Source: Paraphaeosphaeria minitans
Taxonomy: Eukaryota > Ascomycota > Dothideomycetes > Pleosporales > Didymosphaeriaceae
DNA: 64,000 bases
NCBI GenBank assembly: GCA_015832175.1
Contig: WJXW01000013.1
Coordinates: 434,001-498,000 of the forward strand
Reading direction: 5' to 3'
The notes beneath the pieces are model-generated. The model made no database searches and was not told the DNA's origin. It saw only the letters and a program-made list of their open reading frames with translations. Made by a program: the position numbers and the translations under genes. Below, one piece after another: positions 56,865 to 64,000 of the stretch. The first letter of the stretch is position 1, and every line of letters begins with the position of its first letter.

Positions 56865-58905
56865 GTTGGGAAGCCGTTGAAGGGGACCTCGCGCACGAGG
56901 GGAGGAAGACCGGGTAGAACTTCGCAACCGTAGGGGCACTGCCACCCATATGTACCTTGCAAGCCAAGATCGAATCCAAACAACAGTGTGCCCTTGTCGG
57001 AGGGCCTGAAATGGCGAGGTAATCTATGCTTGGGGGCGAATAAGAGGGCTGGAGCAGGCAGGCGGAAGCGCCCAGCCTGGTTCTTCATGCCCGTGTGCAT
57101 AGCCAATCCGTGCCGCTTAGATTAAAAGGTAAATGGCACACCCGTACTGTACAGTAGTCTACCGTCGTTAACGTTCTTGATCAGATAAAGGACATTTTCG
57201 CTCTCAAGGTCGGAAGCGCCACGCCCCAGAGGCGAAGGTATGTCACCCGGAAATTGGTACAACGCCTGGGTCGAAGCATACGATTGCAAAGGTTCGGAAA
57301 GAAGGCTTAACTTGCGTCTGTCGTGTCAGCCTTGGCAGGCTGAGACTGGGTGACGGTTCGGGAAACAAGTGAGAGGCGTTTTCGCGACAGCCACCTATGC
57401 CGGCCTTCGGCCCTTCGTTGGCTTCGTTGGGCCTGCATACTGTCATCCAAAGGTCTTTAGAGATGTCTTGAGCACATAAGTAGCCGTAGTGCGATGCGAA
57501 TGGATGTGGCAAACAGCTGTTGCGCGATGGAAAGTGAGTGAAGGTAGCCAAGCTTCTCCGAGAGGTCAGCCCCCAAAACGATGCACGGACCTGGTAGGTA
57601 CGGAACCTAGGTAGGTAGAGGTATGATAGCAAAGTTGCCAGCAACCTTCCGTACCTGCACGCTGCAGTTTTAGACGTCCGTAAATGGCTTGTGCAATGAC
57701 CACGGGAATCTGCATTTCCGATCTAGATTCGCAACCATCTGTTTTCCAGGCAAATACCTAACATAGGTACCATACCGTGATCCATACGCAAACCGCTTCA
57801 ACCCTCTTCGGACCCGATGAACGTTATTCGAATAGCGCGGTCTTGGTGTGATTTGACTTGAAGAGGATATGTAGGTCAAATATTATCTAGGAATGAAGCA
57901 ACTTCATCGAATGAGGCGATCTACCTAGCGCCACACTGGTGCATGGCCATCCTTAGCTCACAAACTCTCTTAGCCACAATGGGCTCACCACACTGTCTAG
58001 GTAATAAAGCTCACCGCTAACAAGCACCACGCATGGCACTAAAGCAACTGCAATCAATACCTTTGCGGAAATTGCCCGACAGGGCAGCTCTGCGACATCC
58101 GCCATTCTGGTCATCCGACTTGGGCCTGGGACGTGTCCTACCGCCGCACATGTAGGTACCTACCTATCTAGACTGACCAGGTACGGTACCTACCTACGGT
58201 ACCTAGTCTCTGAGATCGCTACATCGCCCCACGAATAGGTACCGCGGCCAGCTTTATCAATAATCCAAGAAAGATGAATTGCATATGAACGCCCGCCAAT
58301 GCAGAAACGGGCCGCTCCTATCGCGTGCAGCGTCGTCGACGCAGACGCACGATGACCACAGCGCACATCATCCGCGACCCATTCGCAGCCCGCCAGCGCA
58401 TACCCACAAAGCCTGTGCTCCGCACGTCTGCATACTCACCAACAACTGCAACTGCTACTGGAGCGCAGCGCTCATGACATTGTCTCCGACTGGAGAAACT
58501 CGCGGTCTGTTTTTTATGTGAGATTGGGGATGACGACATGCGGGGTGTGAGGCCGGGGAAGAAGAAATGCAGGGGCTGTGTGGGATGGGACGTGGGGGGA
58601 GAAAAGAGTTATAGGGAGATGGTGAGGACGTCGGGAGGAAGGCAAACAAGAGCGACAAGAGCCTAAACATCATCAAGAGAACATCAACTTTGCCTAGTGG
58701 CAACGCATCTTTTGCTCTATCATTGCAGCCCACATCGTGTCTACTAAGTTCTGGTATACCACTTCCACTTCGTGGTGCTTGCCAACAATCCGAAACCTCA
58801 CATCACGAGAATGGCCGGGAGATACGCAGAGCCAATCCGTCAGTTTATCACTCTCTCCCCAAAACACATCCCACCATCTGCGAGGCTGACAAAACGCTGG
58901 CAGAC
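56865..58905. other. Intergenic region between divergent genes
   Basis: About 2 kb. The stretch 58150-58210 is dense in GGTACCTACC words, some forming palindromes. No gene is supported. Confidence 0.5.
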
Positions 58906-59632
58906 ATGGACGAGTACGGAGGCAGACACTACCCTCCCCAACCCCGACCCGAACCTCGACCTCACCCTGTTCCCCAAACACCACCTCCACCACCCCCAAG
59001 TGCATCACCAAGCCGACCCCACCTCCCGCGCTCCTCCGCCACACACAGAACCAGACACCAACCCCGTCGCGCACACATCTCCCGCGCCCCTCCCCCATCC
59101 ACCCCCCTCCCCTCTTCCGCAACCCCACCACCGCACCACCCTCCCCCCCGCCGCTCCCCTCGCAGTGAGTACTCCCCCACCCCGAGTCCACCCTCCGCAT
59201 CTCGCTCGCCGACATCCAGCCCCTCCAAACCGGAGACACACGGAAGCCTGCTAACCCCCCCGCCCCCGCCACCTAGACCACGACCGCTCGCCCCCCGCAG
59301 AAGCCTACCACGCGTCGAGGCGCCGCCGGCACAGGGACGAGGCCTACGCCGCGTACGACCGGCGCGCCCCTCCCGCGCGGGAAGAGCAGCGCCGTCGAGA
59401 GCGTCGCGACGACGGGCCTGGGGACCTTGCACCTCGCGAGCATCCCAAGGATAGGGATCGTGGCAACCACCGGAGCGAGCGTTCCCGCCCGCGCCCCGAG
59501 CGCAAAGAGAGCAGGTGGCAAGCAGAAGGCAAGAAGCTGTTCAACGAGTACGCGGTCCCGGCGATCAAAGCCGAGGGGACAAAGTTTGTGAGCAGGCAGA
59601 TTGGGAATATCTTGGCCAGGGGGGTCTCGTAG
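58906..59632 (+). CDS. Pro/Arg-rich conserved fungal protein of unknown function
   Basis: Two exons, 58906-59164 and 59277-59632, joined in phase 1 over a 112-nt intron with a GCTAACC branch site, give 204 residues. Exon 1 (MDEYGGRHYPPQPRPEPRPH onward) is almost entirely Pro, Ser, Arg and His. Exon 2 is charged and Arg-rich (YAAYDRR, EEQRRRERRDD, ERSRPRPERKESR) and ends in an ordered-looking segment, KKLFNEYAVPAIKAEGTKFV, then RQIGNILARGVS. The alternative frame that stays open through the intron would lose this tail, so the spliced model is preferred. I recognise the C-terminal pattern only as a recurrent ascomycete one. Function unknown; nuclear location is possible from composition. Confidence 0.6.
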
Positions 59633-59694
59633 CTGGTGTGATGTGAGGGGAAAGTGGGGGAGGTGGGGGACCAAGGTATATGGAATGTATAATA

Positions 59695-59724
59695 GTGTAG
59701 GTGTAGGTGTAGGTGTAGGTGCAG
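59695..59724. repeat. (GTGTAG)5 hexanucleotide repeat
   Basis: Four exact GTGTAG units and one GTGCAG, in the spacer between convergent genes. A short (CGT)n run follows at 59866-59887. Confidence 0.9.
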
Positions 59725-59924
59725 GTATTGGTACTGTATTTGCTTCTAGTTCTGCTTTATTGGGAATGGTTTTGGATTTGAATTCGTGAGGGTTGGCGGT
59801 GCATGGCTGAGGTGAGGTGCGATGCGATGCTTAGAGCGGGTGTCCGACGCCGGGGCTCACTTGCTCGTCGTCGTCGTCGTCGTCGTCATCTTTCTCCCAC
59901 TCGTCCTGGTCATCATCCGCATCC

Positions 59925-60690
59925 TCATCCGCATCCGGCATCCTCGTCAACATCATCCTCCTCCTCCTCGACCAATGCGCCAAGACCTGAATCACTCTTC
60001 ACCATTTCCTCACCGCCCGCCGCCATGGGCTTCCGATCCCCATCCACTATACTCCCTAGAAGATTGCGCGGCACCTCCCACCCCACCAATGCATCCACGG
60101 CCTTCTCATCTCCCACATGCATGACCTCCTTCTTCAGGCCGCTCACGATCAAGCGTAGTGTCTCAAGCCGCGACTCTAGGCGCGCGAGATTGTGCGTATC
60201 GCGCTGAACACCATTACGCAGAGCGGTGAGCAGGGCGGCTGTGGCGAGTCAGTACAATGCTTGTTGGGCAAGGAGAAGTGAAAGGGAAGGGGGATATCCT
60301 ACCATTCCTATTTTCCTCCGTTTGCCTAGCCGTGAACTCCGCTTTCTCTGCTTCCTTGCGGATGGCCCTGACCGCCCAATCCTCCATTGGGCGGCCAAGC
60401 ACCATAGCCTTCACCAACGCAATTTCCTCCTCGTCTAAGTCGCTCGGGACGCCGCCCCAAGGGTCGTTAGCCCTGGACAGGTACCTCTTCGACGGGAAGT
60501 GAAAGACACTGTACGTGGTCGTGACGCCGCAGGGTGGTTCGGCCGTATGCACGGGCATCGTGCGGCGGGGTGTGAGTGTGGTGGCTAAGATTGCGTCCGA
60601 GGGCTGGGTTTCGACAATCCGGCCCTCGCGCTCTTCGTGCGTGGGCATCCTTGGGGCGCGCGGGCAAAGGGGGGCGTGGTTGAAGAACAT
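59925..60690 (-). CDS. Conserved hypothetical protein with coiled coil
   Basis: Two exons, 60303-60690 and 59925-60238, joined in phase 1 over a 64-nt intron, give 233 residues. Start at ATG 60690; the second Met (residue 15) is an alternative. The middle region is the ordered part: TYSVFHFPSKRYLSRAND, then SDLDEEEIALVKAMVLGRPM, then a long charged helix AIRKEAEKAEFTARQTEENR that continues across the splice into NLARLESRLETLRLIVSGLK, consistent with a coiled coil. The C-terminus is acidic (EEEEDDVDED). The splice is supported because the helix stays in register. I do not recognise a named family. It is divergent from nothing nearby and convergent with the Pro/Arg-rich gene. Confidence 0.7.
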
Positions 60691-61338
60691 ACGGAAGGTT
60701 GTTGTTTTGTCGACCAGCGTGGAAGAGGAGGAGAGTGCTGGATGCCGTGCTCAGTGTGATGTAGTGGGGGGTGGCATATGTTGAGGCCCCAGGCCCAGCA
60801 GCGTTGACGCGCACCCGTCCATCGGTCCCAGTACCACGCATCGTATGCCAGAGCCATTGAACAATCCAACAATCACTCTTGAAACCCCATTGGGTGTGAT
60901 GCAAGTGGTATGTGAGCTGCAGACGAGCATTTTGTCGGTGCCGCCTGAAGCCAGTTGTAGAACGAAAGGGGTTCGGTTGGCGGAAGCTGCATGGATGAAT
61001 AACGTATTAGAACAAAGGCGCTTGTCGTAGTCCTCAGATCTGAACTCGTTGAAATGCCAGTGTAGTACGAAGATTCGTGGCTTATGTTTGCACTCCATTT
61101 GAAAATATGTATTAGTGCTCGCGCAAGACTTGCGTGTTGCAACCGGACGTGATTTGTTCGCAACGGAATTGTTCAATGATGAGGTATCAGGAAAGGATAA
61201 AGAGGTCAACAAAATGATTGATTGGATAGAGAAGGGGGTATATAACGTTCAAAGAGAAACGGAAGTGGGAGGCGACAGAGGCCAGAGCTGGAAAATCACA
61301 AGTGCGTGAAAAAGGTGCCTTGCGCCCGACTGATGATA
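60691..61338. other. Intergenic region
   Basis: About 650 bp upstream of the coiled-coil gene and downstream of the Fta1-like gene. Nothing specific recognised. Confidence 0.5.
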
Positions 61339-62523
61339 TCACGCATCAGCCATCACTACATCACCAAGCACACCGTCGCGGCTTTCCTTTTCTCTCGCTC
61401 TCGAACGTTTCGTGTTGCGAGACGCGGCGGGCACGTTGCTCACAGCACGTTTTCGGCGGCTCGCACTTGCGCTTGTGGGGGACGAGGGAGTAGACGATCT
61501 CCTGTCCACGGTGAGATGTTCGGATAGAAACTTGCCGGTTCCGGCGGCTTCCTTGACTAGGGAAGCGTAGAAGTCCTGGACGGCAAGTTCTCCCGCGCTC
61601 GCTTGGGGCGTATCACTGTCCACAATCGATGAATCAGCAATGTCAGGTGCCATGAGCTTCAGGCGGTCGGTAGCCAGGACAAGACTTGCGCAGGATATCC
61701 GTGAGATGTGCACCTTAGGGTGGGAGATGTCCAGGGCAAGGTGCTTCCTCATGTAGGCAGCCAACGCAGTAGTGAAGGGGCTGTCCTTTGCGTCCCGCAG
61801 AAGCCCCCCACGGTTCAGGAAACCGGACACATGGCGGCCCGCTATGGTCACGTCGAGGTGCCGAAGTAGTGTGGTAGCTTTCGGAAAGGATAGCTGGACC
61901 TGCAGCTGTCCGATTACGTCCTGTACCGACTGCGTGGAGGTGCTGGCGGTCAGGTGGCGTAAGTAGGTCTCCAGGGTGGAGGTGACGAAGGCCGAAGACA
62001 GTCTCAGCGGGACTACATGGGCATCGAAGCTGGTTCGGATGTAGTCGAGGAAGATGGCGCGGATGGCCGAAGGCATCTTGACCAGCAACAGTGGGAGCGA
62101 GGTGAAGCCATGGGGAGATGTGGTGGCCGTTGGGTCCCGTAGCAACAGGGCATTGTAGGCGTGGTTCTCGTAGTCGAGGGTGACTTGGATGCCCCGCGCG
62201 TGCTCTGCATGCACGAGGGTGGTCAAGTGGGAGGCGTCCGGGTCTGCCAGCTGGCGATGGCGGTCGATCCAGGCGTCTTCGTCGCCAATCATGTCCCAGC
62301 TGCACTGGTCGAGCGGGCCCAGGTTTGGCAGGGCGTCCTCTGGCCCTGCGAAGTCGACTTCGACCCCGCGCACATTGTCGCCCTTTAATTGCTCCCGCAA
62401 GCGCTTCGCATGTGTGTCCAGGACCGGTTCGTTCAGCAGCGGCACGTCGCCGTGATGCAGAGGTGAGAGGCGGTAGAGTAGGTAGCTCCTGCCGTACAGC
62501 GGATAGGGTGGGACGTCGGCCAT
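61339..62523 (-). CDS. Kinetochore Sim4/CCAN subunit Fta1 (CENP-L family)
   Basis: A single intact exon of 394 residues, ATG at 62523. Landmarks of the fungal Fta1 family are in order: the N-terminal LYRLSPLHHGDVPLLNEP, RLREQLKGDNVRGVEVD, WDMIGDEDAWIDRHRQ, the YNALLLRD and GFTSLPLLLVKMPSAI segments, ETYLRHLTASTSTQSVQDVI, and LDISHPKVHISRISC. Fta1/CENP-L pairs with CENP-N-type proteins in the constitutive centromere-associated network (Sim4 complex in fission yeast) at centromeric nucleosomes. The C-terminal ~70 residues are Ser/Arg/Lys-rich with basic clusters (SRRKRA, TKRSRAREK), likely a nuclear signal and disordered tail. Length fits the Pezizomycotina proteins. It is transcribed divergently from the Hsp110 gene. 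Confidence 0.82.
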   Translation of the reverse strand: MADVPPYPLYGRSYLLYRLSPLHHGDVPLLNEPVLDTHAKRLREQLKGDNVRGVEVDFAGPEDALPNLGPLDQCSWDMIGDEDAWIDRHRQLADPDASHLTTLVHAEHARGIQVTLDYENHAYNALLLRDPTATTSPHGFTSLPLLLVKMPSAIRAIFLDYIRTSFDAHVVPLRLSSAFVTSTLETYLRHLTASTSTQSVQDVIGQLQVQLSFPKATTLLRHLDVTIAGRHVSGFLNRGGLLRDAKDSPFTTALAAYMRKHLALDISHPKVHISRISCASLVLATDRLKLMAPDIADSSIVDSDTPQASAGELAVQDFYASLVKEAAGTGKFLSEHLTVDRRSSTPSSPTSASASRRKRAVSNVPAASRNTKRSRAREKESRDGVLGDVVMADA

Positions 62524-63062
62524 GTTTGTTTACCTAGGGACACGGACGGCCCGTTTACGCGTCTCAGTCGCAGTTGTAGTTGGAGTTGGAGTTGCAGTCG
62601 CAGCGGCGGGTCAGCAACGCAGGGAGCAGCAGGCGGTCTGGGCCGGCGACAAGGCTGCTGGTGTGGATTGTGGGTTCGCCATGGCGCAGGCCTGCCGAGT
62701 AGGAGAGGGGATGGAGGGGAGGATGGAGGGGATGCATGAGGGTTTGTGGGATGGACTAGAAATCTATCCGACATGGAAAGAGCGGCTGGCCCTGGTGGTC
62801 CGTGCCACATCCCACTCGGGCCATGCCACCTTTTTTCTGCTGGCGGCTAACTTGGCTGTAGAAAGCAGGCGAAGACGCTCGAAGCCTCTGCAACACTCAG
62901 CCCGGCGGATCCAGCAGCCTCAGATCCCGCTCACATTTTGTGCAGAGCTTGCCTGCACTCCTCCACCACGCTCTCTTACACCCTTAATACCCTGGACCCT
63001 TCGCCTGCCGACCTGAAATTTCATCCTCGCCCGATACCCCGCCACATCGCATACACGCAAAC
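62524..63062. promoter_or_regulatory. Divergent promoter of Fta1-like and SSE1 genes
   Basis: The 539-bp spacer lies between the two start codons, so both promoters fall here. It includes one heat-shock-element-like inverted GAA pair at 63015-63022 close to the SSE1 start. Confidence 0.55.
63015..63022 (+). promoter_or_regulatory. Half heat-shock element (GAAATTTC)
   Basis: One nGAAnnTTCn pair 41 nt upstream of the SSE1 ATG. A full element needs three or more alternating units, so this alone is weak evidence for Hsf1 control, although heat induction of this gene family is well established. Confidence 0.3.
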
Positions 63063-64000
63063 ATGTCCGTCGTGGGAGTAGACTTGGGGACGCTGAACAC
63101 CGTCATTGCCGTTGCTCGGAATCGCGGTGTTGACGTCGTATGTGCACCTGCTCCGACCATGCGCCGCACGCAATGCTGACTGTCGCAGATCACAAATGAG
63201 GTTTCCAACCGTGCCACGCCGTACGTTCTCTCATCGCTACCCCCCGAAAACTCAGACTGACTCTCTTTCACAGCTCTCTCGTAGGCTTCGGTCCTAAGAG
63301 CAGGTACATCGGCGAGCCCGCAAAGAACCAGGAGGTCTCCAACCTCAAGAACACCGTCTCGTCCTTCAACCGTCTCGCCGGCCGCCAGCTCAGCGACCCC
63401 GATGTCGACGTCGAGAGGAACTTCGTCTCGGCGCCCTTGGTCGACGTCGACGGCCAGATCGGCGCCGAGGTCACCTACCTAGGCAAGAAGGAGAAGTTCA
63501 CCGCCACCCAGATCCAGGCCATGTTCCTCACCAAGATCAAGCAGACGGCCTCTGCTGAGCTCAAGCTGCCCGTCGCCGACGTCGTCATCAGCGTCCCGGC
63601 ATGGTACACCGACGCCCAGCGGAGAGCCCTGCTCGATGCTTCCGAGATCGCTGGTCTCAAGACGCTGCGCCTGATCAACGACACCACCGCCGCCGCCCTT
63701 GGCTGGGGCATCACAAAGCTCGACCTCCCTGCGCCCGAGGAGAAGCCCAAGAGGGTGGCCTTTGTCAACATCGGCCACAGCAACTACACTGCCTCGATTG
63801 TCGAGTTCAGGAAAGGCGAGCTGACCGTCAAGTCTACCGCCTGGGACCGCCACTTCGGTGGTCGTTACATCGACCAGGCTCTTGTCGAGCATTTTGGCAA
63901 GGAATTCAAGGAGAAGTTTAAGATTGACATCTTCGAGAACGCAAAGGCCAGATTCCGTGTCCAGGCCGGTGTTGAGAAGCTGAAGAAGATTCTTTCCGCC
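63063..64000 (+). CDS. SSE1: Hsp110-family nucleotide exchange factor (3' end outside window)
   Basis: Exons 63063-63137, 63189-63220 and 63274 to the right edge, with two short introns (51 and 53 nt) near the start, as is common for this gene in filamentous fungi. The open frame continues out of the window; about 278 residues are visible. The ATPase domain reads MSVVGVDLGTLNTVIAVARN, then NEVSNRATPSLVGFGPKSRY, FTATQIQAMFLTKIKQ, VVISVPAWYTDAQRRALLD, LINDTTAAALGWGITKLDLP and FVNIGHSNYTASIVEF, ending in VEKLKKILSA. GIDLGT-type Hsp70 features are altered in the Hsp110 manner (DLGTLNTVIAVARNRGVD, GHSNYT). The protein acts in the cytosol as exchange factor for Hsp70 and holds unfolded clients. Intact as far as visible. 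Confidence 0.95.

Noticed and set aside
58690..59454. Longer unspliced Pro/Arg-rich frame and its antisense Gly-rich mirror
   Set aside because: The unspliced frame loses the ordered C-terminal segment recovered by the 112-nt intron; the antisense frame is its shadow.

Overview
This window is nuclear DNA from a filamentous ascomycete (Pezizomycotina), most likely a Dothideomycete. The evidence is short GT-AG introns (47-112 nt, one of 210 nt) with CTAAC-type branch points, Zn2Cys6 regulators, KRE6/SKN1, RRG7, Med21, Fta1/CENP-L and SSE1/Hsp110 genes, and one pair of near-duplicate introns resembling the introner-like elements known from Dothideomycetes. No species is assigned. No tRNA, rRNA, CRISPR array or complete transposon was recognised.

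Layout. 1-946 (-): F-box-like gene running off the left edge. 3199-7373 (+): large secreted gluzincin metalloprotease (ImpA/M60-like) with a Lys/Ser/Thr repeat stalk. 7.4-15.0 kb: gene-poor, with a 17-bp minisatellite and a 4-kb island of micro- and minisatellites. 15020-16132 (-): short Zn2Cys6 protein. 19205-20079 (+): thiamine pyrophosphokinase. 21080-23481 (+): KRE6/SKN1 beta-glucan synthesis protein. 23.5-26.7 kb: gene-poor. 26.7-27.3 kb: alcohol dehydrogenase relic. 27372-28631 (-): RRG7-like protein with AT-hooks, divergent from Med21 (28960-29483, +). 30699-32877 (-): PRM10/ThrE-like membrane protein. 35046-36712 (-): MATE transporter with an in-frame stop. 38028-38669 (+): single-pass membrane protein. 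39914-41078 (-): Myb/SANT-like protein. 42736-43683 (-): uridine-kinase-like P-loop kinase.

44.3-51.8 kb reads as a decayed polyol/pentose catabolic cluster. It holds a xylitol/sorbitol dehydrogenase with two frame breaks, a sorbose-reductase-type SDR with a premature stop, and a second SDR cut off and joined to the tail of a sugar transporter. An intact Zn2Cys6/fungal-specific transcription factor closes it. The two SDR genes carry the near-duplicate introns, at different codon positions.

54.1-55.6 kb holds a glycosyltransferase relic. The right end is conserved housekeeping: a Cys-rich membrane protein (-), a Pro/Arg-rich conserved protein (+), a conserved coiled-coil protein (-), the Fta1/CENP-L kinetochore protein (-), and, divergently, SSE1/Hsp110 (+), which runs off the right edge.

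The contrast between intact core genes (TPK, KRE6, MED21, SSE1, Fta1) and many disabled accessory genes suggests relaxed selection on metabolism and transport. Single-base lesions would need read-level support before they are believed.
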